From positions 20,477-44,414 of the forward strand of contig NWUY0300023340.1 in assembly GCA_004151065.3 (NCBI GenBank): DNA of 23,938 nt, given 5' to 3'. The DNA comes from Larix sibirica. Its lineage: Eukaryota; Streptophyta; Pinopsida; Pinales; Pinaceae. Shown piece by piece: positions 1-9,611 of this stretch. The position numbers and the translations under genes are program-made. The stretch's first letter is position 1; the number at the start of each line of letters is the position of its first letter. Below the pieces are notes generated by a model, which did not search any database, had not been told where the DNA came from, and saw nothing but the letters and a program-made list of their open reading frames with translations.

Positions 1-1032
1 TATCATGATGTTTCCCTTAAATGGGAATATTGCCACACACGACCATCTTAACTATTATGATCCCAATTCCACTATCACTGGAACAAATAAACCCCCCCAT
101 GTTGATATTATTCCCGACATGTATAAGGACTCTAATTTTCTAGGGGTGTACTTTGGTCCACCATTGGAAATCCCTGCATCTACTGATGGCCTGATGTGTA
201 TTATTTTCACCACTGAAAAATGGGCCCACCTCCCCCTCAACACCGTCATCAGCACCACCACTAAGCCATGGCATTGAACAAATGTTGAGTCCATCGGTAC
301 CTCCTATTTTCCAAATACCATTCTTGTACCCACCCACAGGCGTGCAAGGGATGTTGGTTAAGGCTTAGTTGACTCTAACTGGCCTCACTTTGGGTATTAT
401 GGTATGGTACCTTACATCACCCTATCTAAAATTGGATTATAAACTAGTATCCCACTATGATTTTGTCCCTGTTTCAGCTGTTACACATTCTAGGACAGTT
501 ACATTATCCGTACCTCTAGTTGGACCTATGATATCCACAAATAAACCACCACTAGTAGTCACTAATACCACCAGTGGGGACATCAAACAACCTAAGTTGA
601 AAGACCCCCTCCTACCTGACCCTTCACCCATGTCCTCGGGGTCCACTTAGCCTAAAGCAAGGGGCATCAACCAACAATGGTTAAATGCCCCAGTAATGAC
701 CAATACTCCCACATAGAGAGTCACTCCACCATGTGGCTTTGGCGGACAATAAGTCCATGTGTCAAATTTCTGAGCTCAACACCCTTGTTATTTTGACACA
801 TGCTCCACTAACAGTAGCAGTGGACACCTCATCTTCTCCTACACCTAACTCCAAATCATTGTGTATGAATCATGCATGTGCAATATGTTCCAAGGTTTCA
901 ACGCAAGAGGAGCGGAGCCGTTCAACCACACTCTGTGAAAATTATTTCAGCAGCCACTTGGTTTTTGATCTCGAAGCCTATCCACCCCCTTTCCAGGAAT
1001 AAAACTTTGGGAAAATCCTCCATGACCTGCCT
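1..1032 (-). pseudogene. Degraded continuation of a LINE ORF1 relic
   Basis: This stretch continues, on the minus strand, from the better preserved ORF1 piece at 1033-1425. Just past a TAG stop the reading resumes with a segment containing FLERGWIGFEIKN, which fits the middle of a plant LINE ORF1 (DUF4283) domain, where a hydrophobic-GW-x-F-x-F block precedes the part that binds nucleic acid. Beyond about 900 the frames are broken by many stops and I cannot place domains. Short open stretches on both strands here have no recognisable motif. ORF2 of this element, if present, would lie left of the window. Confidence 0.4.
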
Positions 1033-1425
1033 CTAGGTTAATTCAACCCATCTCCTCACCACCTCTTCAAAGAACCACCTTCCACAGAATTTCCCAATCA
1101 GCATCCTACTAGTAAACCTAGGGATCTCCATAACCGATATATCCATTCCTACTACCAACTCAAGGCCGGATCCTTTGTTCGAAATAACCTTCTTCTTCTT
1201 CCTCCCTGAAACACCACAAATTTGCTTTACTATAGACGCCTCCAATTCCTCTATCTTCAACCCGCTTCCAATAAAACCTCCCCCTTTCGGATTTGAACCA
1301 AATGAAGGAAATCCCTCGACAAATCCAGGCAGTGATATTCTAAGTCCATCAACCTTCGTGGGAGGTCTGATCACACTACCATACTCATCATGAAGAAAGG
1401 AGGGCCTTAATGGGTATGCATGCAA
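1033..1425 (-). pseudogene. LINE ORF1 (DUF4283-type) N-terminal fragment
   Basis: An open frame of 130 codons on the minus strand. The N-terminal half is proline- and glycine-rich linker. The middle has a basic cluster (GRKKKKVIS). The C-terminal 45 residues, from LELVVGMDISV to LIGKFCGRWFFEEVVRRWVE, match the opening of the plant LINE ORF1 DUF4283 domain, which typically reads hydrophobic-(L/I)(V/I)GKF-x-G-x-x-x-x-x-x-(V/L)-x-x-W. In LINEs this protein coats the element RNA. The frame ends at a stop where the family would continue, so the copy is dead. It belongs to a different LINE subfamily from the ORF1 copies further right, because linker and domain sequences differ strongly. Confidence 0.6.
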
Positions 1426-1905
1426 GCCCTAGTGGCTAAGGTTGGGATTCATACCTACGACAAATGTTGTCGTCACACCATGATTGGAAATAATCTCATC
1501 CACCTACCCACATGAATGATTTCCAGAATTGGTGTCATCTACCCATGCCCCCCGCCTTCTCTTGATGTTCTCTTGGATTCAAAGCTTCCAAACTTACATG
1601 TTCCATGAAGGATCTGAACCATGCGAATAAGCTATCATCTGACAACCCCACATGTTGCGTAACAATGGTTTCAAGGCCCCAACTACCTCTTGGCTCACAC
1701 AACACCCTAGATTGCTCTTAATATGATTTGACTTCATCATTTGAACAGAAAATGTTGATGCTCCACCTCGAGTCATCCGAATAATCAACCAGTTGTTTGT
1801 AGACTTCCTTCATAGATGACTGGATACACCCAACAACAACCAAAAACCCTAGCTTGATTTCCTCAAAACCCTAGACCCCTTATTCCCCACATCCTGGTCG
1901 TGTGA
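1426..1905 (-). other. Probable 5' part of the left LINE relic
   Basis: This lies upstream, on the minus strand, of the ORF1 fragment. A 64-codon minus-strand frame (1594-1788) has no recognised domain. Two copies of the motif CTAGGGTTTT on the minus strand (near 1847-1874) resemble plant telo-boxes, which occur in many 5' leaders. Sequence character changes to AT-rich near 1905, which may be the 5' end of the element. No target-site duplication was found. Confidence 0.3.
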
Positions 1906-2570
1906 GACATGAAATATTGGAATTAATCATTGCATTGAATTCATTCAAATAAATATTATGTTCTATATCATAATGAATTACCTTTATTTGTACAGTAAAT
2001 TAATTGAAGGAATTGTCAAAGAATTTAATTATGTATTGTGCATGAATAGGTATGGAATGCAGTCTCCATATTTCTACCTGAAAATTTATATGTTGATAAC
2101 CAGTTTTAGTTATTTAGTTTCTATATGAAATTAATGGATGGAATGTTTTCGAAGTACTTGATCTCATTGTGTTATTTTCACATTTTATGCAGAATGATGT
2201 GCTATGTTTCAGTTATTACTTCTAATTATGATTTTTTTTAACAGAAATAGGGTATTAGTATATGTATTCTGAAAAGGCTGTGCACAACCATTCATTACAA
2301 AAATAGGAGTATTTCTTCAGAAAGAGGGAGCTAAATATAGAAAACAGTTATGCCTATCTTGGCTATGAAATTCTAATTTTGGTGCTTCCTATGCTTTTCC
2401 ATAGAGGAAGTGGGATAAACCCTTACAAATTGAGAATTTAGTAATGTGCAGAAAAACATTCAAAACTGGAGCAAAAAGAAGGAACCTGCAGAGAAGAGAA
2501 GAAGTTATCCATAATTATGTTGTTGCAGAGAGGAAGCATCAGTCATTTCTTGATTCACAGTGGGAGCTTC
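1906..2570. other. AT-rich stretch with no recognised feature
   Basis: About 665 bases with no long frame on either strand and no terminal repeat, poly-A tail or RNA gene that I can see. Confidence 0.5.
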
Positions 2571-2986
2571 CTAAAAAAGGATGCATTGAGTCTTCCTAGT
2601 TATGCTTGAAACATCTTCCTTGATAATATCAACCTTTCCCATTAACTCGAATAGATTTCTCTCTAAATCATCAATTCTGGAATCTTGACAGGAGAGTTGT
2701 TGTGAGTTATACCTGACTTTGGAGGCGATTTCGCTATTATGCTTGATACTGGTGCAAATTGCTTCATAATCCCTACAGAGATGAAACTTGATGTCTTCAT
2801 TGGTAAGATTCAGAGCCGCAAGACCTGCTTTCACGGTGTTCATGGAACTGCAAAGGGGAGTAGGATGAGGGGAAGTTCAAAAGAACTATCGCCGGAGGGG
2901 TCAGGGCCACAATCCAGGGGCTCGAAAATGGAGAGGCTGTCAAACGCAGACGGGAGCAGGAGAGCAGTGGGGAGAGAACAAGCCAT
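2571..2986 (-). pseudogene. Unrecognised ORF in two frames, heptad-like C-terminus
   Basis: Two minus-strand frames abut. The first starts with ATG at 2986 and runs 48 codons (MACSLPTALLLPSAF..., ending LPLILLPFAVP) to a TGA at 2840-2842. The second starts with ATG at 2843, overlapping that stop as ATGA, and runs 90 codons to a TAG at 2571. Together they would make about 138 residues. The second half has good protein character: charged, Leu/Ile-spaced stretches such as IDDLERNLFELMGKVDIIKE suggest a coiled coil. A single frameshift in one ancestral gene is the simplest reading. A pyrimidine-rich tract ending in TTTGCAG just before the second ATG also resembles a 3' splice site. It lies 188 bases downstream of the RNase H relic in the same orientation. 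I do not recognise the family. Confidence 0.4.
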
Positions 2987-3173
2987 TGCAAAGGTTTAAA
3001 CCCGAAGGAAGAAGGGAGGAGTTAAGGCCGGCTCGCTTGAGCTGACAGGAAGTTGGCAAGCCATGTGATGGGCACATGATAGGCCGCGTGCCTTCAGCAG
3101 GAGCGTGGGAGTGGGGTAGTCCAAGAGAAGTCTGAAAAATCCAAAGAGGGGGGGACAATGCAAGGTGAGGGGG

Positions 3174-3581
3174 TTAGGGAATAAACAAAGAACCATCTTT
3201 TTCATTATTATAGAGGATTTGGCTTATGGCTAAGGTGGCTCCCTTGTTGGCAACTTCATCAGCAGCATAATTGTTCCCTCTGAGAATGTGGAAGTAGAGA
3301 ATGTCTTGAGGGAGGGTGAGGATACTGATTCTTCTTTGGATTATGTGGCTTTTTTATCCTTTTGTTTTTGTCCATGATCTCATTCTTTGTATGACATGCC
3401 TTGAATCGCCAAAGACCTTAAGTTTGCTGACGTTGAGAGAAGCGACAATTTCCAGGGAGTGGAGCTAGGCGAGCCATTCTGCTTCATTGTTTGTTTTCTT
3501 TCCTAGTCCCTAAGAAAAGGAAGTGACTTTGTTTCCTCCGAGATCAAAGATGATCCCACCTGCACCTGCCTCCCCAAACTT
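3174..3581 (-). pseudogene. Plant RNase H-like domain (RVT_3 type), 5'-truncated
   Basis: Reading the minus strand in one frame from 3581 to the TAA at 3174 gives 135 codons interrupted by three stops. The order of motifs is that of the RNase H domain ending many plant retroelement polyproteins: GEAGAGGIIFD (the segment after the first catalytic Asp), TNNEAEWLA (catalytic Glu), KVFGDSRHVI (catalytic Asp), FHILRGNNYAADEVANKG (final Asp), and a conserved tail ending in FIP. A stop directly precedes the fragment, so the beta-strand with the first Asp is missing. The domain degrades the RNA strand of RNA/DNA hybrids during reverse transcription. It could be a LINE 3' end or a separately captured domain. 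Confidence 0.75.
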
Positions 3582-4255
3582 CTAATTATGAGTTAATAAT
3601 TGAAATGAATTCTAAAGGATTTTGGTTTATTAATTGGGTGGAATACGAAGCTTATGATTTGGATATTCCTATTGAATTCTTATATATCTATTCGTGAACA
3701 ATCCTACACATGAATGAGTGTGATGAATACATTTCCCTGTGAAAAGTCATTGATTCCATTTAATGGAATTATTTCCTAAAATTATTTAGGTGTTAGAATT
3801 GTTCATGTGGGTATGTTCAATTATCTAGTAAATTATTTCTAAGGTAATTTTGCACTGTTATTTTATTTTATCCGTGGAAGCTAGACTTGGGTATGTGAGC
3901 CTTAAGTTCTAATGCTAAATCCCGAAGCCGAATGGTTGGTTTCCTAATGCAATTATAAATGATTTAAGTTATAGCTTCCAGATTGAGGGAAGGTGTTTGT
4001 ATGATTTGTTTATTCATATCAATTTTCATGTCTTAGCCTGTTTTCTTTATTGAATTAGGCCAATTTCCAAGGAGGAGTTGGAAAGTGACTTCCATATTTA
4101 TATAAAAATTTAAGAGCTATAGTAAATGCTATCACCCTGCATGCAAAAGTTGTTGAGTATGTGTTAGGGTTGTAGTATGTGTTAAGGTCATAACGAGGTA
4201 CGTTACAATATCATTGTTATTATTCATTTAACCTTGATGATGAAAAAAAAATCAC
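3582..4255. other. Intergenic AT-rich sequence
   Basis: No frame of note and no recognised element on either strand. Confidence 0.5.
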
Positions 4256-4436
4256 TTGAAACATGATAATGAAATACATTGACAAAAATTCAATTGAAAC
4301 ATGATATTGAAATACATTTACCAATATGAAGTTTTTCATTATAGATACTTTATTAAGCATCACTTGAAACATGATAGTGAAATACATTTACCAATATGAA
4401 CATATTATTTTTCATTATAGATATTTTACTAAGCAT
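4256..4436 (+). repeat. Three-copy diverged direct repeat
   Basis: Units start with TTGAAACATGATA at 4256, 4294 and 4364. The second (70 bases) and third (73 bases) share TTGAAATACATTTACCAATA-like cores and a trailing TTTTTCATTATAGATA block, then TAAGCAT. The first (38 bases) holds only the beginning of the unit. The third carries a short internal insertion after CCAATATGAA. The repeat ends right at the insertion site of the retroposed element that follows. Confidence 0.75.
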
Positions 4437-4444
4437 GGACATAC
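4434..4444 (+). repeat. Left target-site duplication
   Basis: CATGGACATAC matches CATAGACATAC at 4554-4564 in 10 of 11 positions, and the two flank a poly-A-ended insertion. Confidence 0.6.
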
Positions 4445-4553
4445 CGATGGAGTGGTGCAATGACACCTATGGTGGGTGGGGGCCATAAGTCTCGAGATCC
4501 ATTCTTGTACCCTTGATTCCTAAGGACAATAGCAAGGTAGTGTAAAAAAAAAA
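4445..4553 (+). mobile_element. Short poly-A-ended retroposon, SINE-like
   Basis: A 109-base insertion ends in ten A residues (4544-4553) and is flanked by an 11-base imperfect direct repeat, which is the signature of LINE-driven retroposition. The segment is richer in G than its surroundings. GTCTCGAGATCC (4490-4500) resembles the box B of a tRNA-type internal promoter, and GATGGAGTGGTGC (4446-4458) could be a degraded box A about 35 bases upstream, the usual spacing. A SINE is therefore likely, but the box matches are weak. A truncated LINE 3' end or a processed RNA fragment is the alternative. Confidence 0.5.
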
Positions 4554-4564
4554 CATAGACATAC
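4554..4564 (+). repeat. Right target-site duplication
   Basis: CATAGACATAC directly follows the poly-A tract and pairs with 4434-4444 with one mismatch. Confidence 0.6.
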
Positions 4565-5570
4565 TATGACTTATGATTAAAGTTAAAACTTCACAACTTA
4601 TATAGTAAAAGAATAATAAATTTACTTAATAGGACTCAATAATAAATCATCATTGAGTAGAACCAAATAAAGGAACCTACACTTATAACTTTTATAAATG
4701 AACACCACCCAATGAGAACTATGATGTATACACTAATATAATAATTATTAAAAGTCCCATTTCTTAATCCATGGCCTCTTTGCTTAATTACTAAAAAGAC
4801 AAAATATGATTTGATGCACTTGGATCAAGGAAAAAACTTACACTTCTCACTTAAAGAGATAATGAATCCAATTAACATCACTTGACACTTTAATAATCTC
4901 AAAAAAAAATTATTACTTAGATTAAATTTTAAAACACCATCCATTCACGTAATTCTCAATTCAATTAAAATAAAAAAATAACATTATCTTTTGATATTAT
5001 AAGGTAACTAAATGGATATACGATTTTTGTCATGCTAGCCACGAATAAAATTTTAATAGATATCTGAATATGAATGTTTGACTGATGATGGTTAAATGAT
5101 TGGATATCGGAGCTTTATTTGTGTGTTCGTAATAGAATTGTCATTATTTACTTAAAAAAATGATGTTTCGACGTTGATTGATATTTATATTTAGAATTAA
5201 TTAATTAATTTTAGATTGTAGTTTACTTGGTGAGTGAAGGAGGTCCAGGTTATTTAGAAAGTACAAGGTGGAGTGGGGTTTAATTTCTCCATACTTTAAT
5301 ATATAAAATAGTAAAAAAAAAAAAAAAAAATTATGTTTAATAACATGAAGAAAAAAGGTGATTTTGACCTTGATAGATATCTATATTTTGATGCAAGTGT
5401 TAAGTTATAATTTTATAATTTATATAATTATATTATGTAATTTAATTTTTTTATTTTTTAAATTATTTTTTTATTATTAAAAATATAAAACATTTTATTT
5501 AAGTGTAATTGTACATTATATATAAATTTTTAAAAAATACATTTTTTAGTCTTTTGCATTTTCCCTCAAA
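4565..5570. other. AT-rich sequence with an AT-rich dispersed repeat and A18 tract
   Basis: No coding frame is visible. An 18-base A run lies at 5313-5330. The parts at 5129-5200 and 5370-5440 resemble sequence at about 15640-15760 and 20310-20410: shared phrases include TCATTATTTAC, ATTTATAT-TAGAATT and AAGTGTT followed by TATAATTTTATAATTTATATA. The matching partners lie on the far side of the LINE. Confidence 0.5.
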
Positions 5571-5745
5571 AATATGGTTTTGTTTAAGCATCGAGTTTTT
5601 CATTCAACTTCTCATACATTGTTCCACCTAATCCATAAATGTTTATGCATTTTTTCAAATATGATTGCTTTTAAGGATCCAGTTTCTCCATTCAACTTCT
5701 CATAAATTGTTCCACCTTATCCATAAATGTTTATGCATTTTTTCA
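5571..5745. repeat. Tandem duplication of about 87 bp in the LINE 3' UTR
   Basis: Unit 1 (5571-5657) and unit 2 (5658-5745) run side by side. They share AATATG-TT, CATTCAACTTCTCATA, ATTGTTCCACCT and CCATAAATGTTTATGCATTT with a handful of substitutions. The pair lies 3' of the ORF2 stop codon on the minus strand, so it is inside or just beyond the LINE 3' UTR. Confidence 0.8.
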
Positions 5746-5826
5746 ATTATCTAATGAGTTTTTTAAACCTCAAAAAATTATTTACTTAATTACAATTGTC
5801 TTCAAAATTTTGAAAAAATAGAAACT

Positions 5827-6300
5827 TTAAAGTGAAAATAGCAAGTGTTCTCTAGACTCTATCACAGAGTCATATCTTGTTTCCACAAAGTGTAGTTCCC
5901 CTTGAGGTAGGTGTAATCCTTCTTTTGAAAGCGCATTAGCTTGTTGATTTAGTTTTATGAAGACATGACAAATTTTAAATATGATGAAATTTCTAGTTAA
6001 CTACTTCAAGTGTGTGGCAATTGAAACTAATGTTGTATTGTAAACCTAGTGTACCCCCTGCATCCACTTCACAAACCAATTTTGAATCCCCAAAGGCATG
6101 CAATTACTGAATACCATATTCATATGTAGTCTTGAAAGGGGTTCTTAGAGCTTCCAATTCCGCAAAATTATTTGTACCCTGATCCAGATTGGCCTTGAAG
6201 GTGAGAAAATGTGAATCTATGAAATAACATGCTCTCCCTAATCCAAAAACATATTATGGTCCCTAACATGCTCCATCAAAGTGGCGCCATCAACATCTTT
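5827..6300 (-). pseudogene. RNase H domain of LINE copy A
   Basis: Motifs in order on the minus strand: VDGATL (6280-6295) holding the first catalytic Asp; GTNNFAELEAL (about 6149-6180) with the Glu; FGDSKLV (about 6075-6095) with the second Asp; and NQQANALSKEGL (about 5920-5947), where the family usually has Ala-Asp and this copy has Ala-Asn (codon 5935-5937). Two frame changes are needed to follow the domain. It is distinct in sequence from the RNase H relic at 3174-3581. Confidence 0.75.
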
Positions 6301-9300
6301 TATCTATCTATAGTTCCTTTATCTATTTGAAGGCTACGAATTTTGGACCTTCTTTACAATAATTAAAACTGAGGAAATTTGAGCAAAAACCTAAGAAGTT
6401 TGTTTACGGAGTTCCTCAATTATACTTGAATTTCTTGCTAGCCATACACCCCACAACAACAAAAAGAAAAAGGGATATGTAAGGTTTAAGTTACTATCTA
6501 TTAAACCATGGATGTAAACATTCTTCAACATTGTTACTTGCCCACAAATACCTAAGTTTCAACTAGTTACTAATGTCCTTCCAAATTTATTTGGAGAAAA
6601 TACAATGAACAAATAAGTGCGAGGTAGTTTCCTATGCTCTTATGCAAAACACACAACTATCAAGGCCCTATAGTTTTCTCTTTTGTCGAGCTTCCTAAGT
6701 TAGTACCTTGTTGCATAAAACTAGACACATAAATTTTTATTCTTCTTTGGTGCTTTTACTTACCCGATCTGGGACCACCACCAAGTAGGTTGTTTTCTAA
6801 GTTCAACCATCAAAATTTGACTACCCAGTTTCGTTGTATATGTACAACTTGCTTTGTTTCCCATCCACATAAAATTGTCCAGACCTTAATGAAGTATTAA
6901 ATGCGCTATCATTATCTCAAAGATAAAGATTGCCCAATATATTGCCTAACAATCTCGAAGACTTAGATCCCCTGAAGATTTCCAACCCTATGACCATATA
7001 TATGTCATTTCTTCGTCCTTAAATTGATTAAGATATCTCAAATCTTGGTCCTAGAAATAATGCACCAGATCTAGAGGAAGAAAAGTTTGATTGTTGCATC
7101 TCATAATTGTACCTTCCCCCACTCTAACCTCAACTATGTTTCCTACTTTCTAAGCCAATAGATCTCCAATAACTAGAAAAGAAGATACCAAATCCTTCCA
7201 ATGATTTGATCCATTCTTTGAAGACTTATCCTCCTTTCTAATCCAACTCATTGTGGAATTTGGAGTTAAATAATTTTGAGAGATAAGTCTATTCCACATG
7301 TTATCCTTTGTTATCAAGTTCCAAAGTGTTTGCTAGTCAAGGAGGTTCCAAAGACATGAATTTTTTTGAGACCCAAACCCCCTTATCCTTTCGGCTTTGA
7401 AATCGATCATCAATTTGCCCAATGTGTGCCTTCCTTTCCTTCTCGTCCGTGTCATAAGAAACTGAAATATAACTTACATTTTTTTCCAAAAATCCCTTGG
7501 GGATGTGCACCAAATATTTCCAGTAAACCAAAACTGCTTCCAACACAGACTTCACTAAAGTCAGTATGCCCCCCCCACCCCGTGACAAACATTGGTTGCA
7601 CCAATTGTTCATCCTTTTTTTTAATTTTACCTACAAACCAACCCCAATATTCTTTTCCATAAGCATTGGGTTTAAGAAGGAAACCTGAGTACTTAAGACC
7701 CTTCTTAAAATTAACTTTTTGAAAATGAAATAAATTTTAGAAGTTGATATCCACCCTATCATCAATGACATTGAAATTTAAAGCAAACTTCTCTAAATTT
7801 ATTTCAATTCTAGTGGCTTTATTGAAAAGCCTCAAAATTTCCAATAGTGTTCTACCTTCTAAAACTGATCCATTTCTGAACAACAACACATAATCAATGA
7901 AAAGTAAATTGGTCAAATCAATGTTGAACCCCACTCTAATGCCTTCTAGTATTTTAGTCCTCTAAGCCTCCAATATCAACCTACCACAAACATGAACAAA
8001 TATGGAGAAAGTGGACAACCTTGACGTAGTCCTCGAGTAGGAATGAAGAAAGGAGATGTTAGTCCATTTATTGAAACTTCAAATGAGACTGAGGTCACAC
8101 AACCCATTATCCAATAAATCAGGTTGAGAGAGAATCCCATGTAGATCAATAATAAGTGGAGGTAAAGCCAGTAGGTTCTATTGTAGGCCTTGAGAGGTCT
8201 AACTTGACTATCATTGCCTTTAATTTTCTTGTCTTAATATTGTGAAGTCCTTCTTGTGATAAACCAATTGCATCATGGATTTGCCTCCCTTCTAGAAATC
8301 CAAATTGCTTAGATGAAATTACAGCGGAAAGAAATTTTTTGAGCCTCACTACCAAAACCTTTGCAGTGATTTTTTAAATGCAATCACATAATGAAATCGA
8401 TATGAAACCATCAAAATTTACAAGCTTATCTATCTTTTAAATCAATGTTATGAAAGTTTAGTTGAAATTTGGTAGAACCCTCCCAGAATCCCTAACTTAT
8501 TATATTACTATCAAGAAATACACTCCCAACAAATCAAAGAAGCCAAGAAAAATTCAATCATCCACCCGTCGAGACTGGGACTTTTACCTTTTTGAAAGGA
8601 ATACAGCACCTTCAATAATTCAGCCAATGAAGCTTCCTCAAAAAGCTTTTCATTGTCCTATTTTGTAAAAAAATAGGAAAGAAGGAGCGCGCTTTCAGAT
8701 AGTTATATTTTTCATCTCGGGGCCTTTCTAAATATTGGAGAAATGCTACACCGCTAGCTCTGCCAACTTCTTAAAACCTCTTACCTTCTGTCCATCAGTG
8801 TCTTGGAGTTTCCAACTTGTATTTCTACATTTTTTGTAATTTGCAAATATGAGAAAGAATTTTGTATTCTCATCCCTAGCTCCATCCACACCACTCGACT
8901 CTTCATTCTCCAATCTACTTCCCTATCATGAATATGTTTGTCTCTCTTAACCTCTAACTTTACGAGCTTCTTTAATTCCTCATCTAAAAAAGACCCCCAT
9001 AGAATTATTTTCAAAAAGCGATGAAATGACACCCTCAACTTGTTTTAACGATTTGTCTCTATTCCTCATCCTCTCAGTTGGCCACTCCACAACGTCTCAT
9101 TTTAAAGTTAATAACGAGCCTACAAACTATCTACCCATAGGAATCCCTAAACCGATTGCAAAAGGTGTCCATTCTCTCCTAACTAATTATTGAAATTTAC
9201 CCTCCTCCAACCATATCATATTAAACTTGAATGGATAAGGGGGTTTTTCTTCTACCGTTTCTAATTCTATAAATATGGGATGCTAATTAAAACTACCCTA

Positions 9301-9610
9301 CCCAAGACCTATGTAACTCAAACTTTTGATTCAATTGATCCATGACCAAGAACTTATCTGGGCGTTTTGACACCCCAACATTACTAGGCCTTTTAATTTT
9401 CCTAGTGGGCCTTAATTTCACTAGCTCCACATCTGCAAAGTCTTTCATCCTTAATTGATGCTAAAAATACCCTACAAGTGCATCCAAATGAACTAAGATA
9501 CCCCATATTTATGGTCTGCTTAATGTGAAATTCAAATGTCCACCAACAATCAAATTGTTTTCCTTGATTGTTGAAAGAGAAAATATCGGTCCCAATAGAT
9601 TTTCTTTCAT
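5956..9610. repeat. Long direct repeat, copy A (pairs with 9612-13269)
   Basis: From TATGAAGACATGACAAATTT at 5956 to TTTCTTTCAT at 9610 the sequence is matched collinearly by 9612-13269. In a 350-base sample at the left end I count about 16 differences. The end of copy A is exactly the N at 9611, and copy B begins at the base after it. Confidence 0.95.
7737..8670 (-). pseudogene. Reverse transcriptase core of LINE copy A
   Basis: RT_nLTR-type sequence. The N-terminal palm block contains VVRLKKFLSAVISSKQFGF and LEGRQIHDAIG, followed by IVKLDLS with the first catalytic Asp, after which the frame shifts. The box that should read F-x-D-D reads FIDYVLLF at about 7878-7901. LFNKATRIEINLEKFAL follows, a conserved plant LINE segment. 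The domain copied element RNA at a nicked target; this copy cannot be active because of the Asp to Tyr change and the frame breaks. Confidence 0.85.
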
Positions 9611-9611
9611 N
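9611..9611. other. Single-N junction 1
   Basis: One unknown base separates the end of repeat copy A from the start of copy B. The end of A is homologous to a point inside the next piece, and the start of B to a point inside the previous piece, which is a dovetail overlap. Confidence 0.95.

Larger units (their letters stand above)
5827..9610 (-). pseudogene. LINE ORF2 copy A (endonuclease part to RNase H), broken
   Basis: This minus-strand ORF2 relic runs from an endonuclease fragment at the N at 9611 to a TAA at 5827-5829. Order of pieces: endonuclease second half with GGHLNF near 9527-9544 (His codon 9536-9538 where the family has Asp); linker with an RVVWMELG-like block near 8860; reverse transcriptase with FGFLEGRQIHDAIG and KLDLS (8146-8355) and the active-site box FIDYVLLF, second Asp replaced by Tyr (codon 7890-7892); a linker with EKERKAHIGQIDDRF (about 7400); a zf-RVT-like part (about 6590-6830); and RNase H. 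Many frameshifts and stops separate them. The missing N-terminal third of the endonuclease is present in copy B. Sampled identity with copy B is about 95%. Confidence 0.85.

Noticed and set aside
733-1002. Plus-strand 89-codon frame with several Cys residues
   Set aside because: No ordered zinc motif, and the opposite strand carries the LINE ORF1 continuation.
1175-1393. Plus-strand 72-codon frame
   Set aside because: It is the antisense shadow of the ORF1 fragment at 1033-1425.
1840-1880. Interstitial telomere repeat (AAACCCTAG motifs)
   Set aside because: Only two separated motif copies are present, not a tandem array; they are more like leader telo-boxes.
2715-2830. Plus-strand LDTGANCFIIP, resembling a retroviral-type aspartic protease
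   Set aside because: It is antisense to the more coherent minus-strand ORF with a coiled-coil-like pattern, and the second protease motifs do not follow. The frame turns into low-complexity sequence after about 30 residues.
4256-4436. CRISPR-like repeat array
   Set aside because: Three diverged units without constant spacers in an AT-rich plant sequence; it is an ordinary direct repeat.
5313-5330. A18 run as a retroposon tail
   Set aside because: No target-site duplication or element body could be defined to its left.
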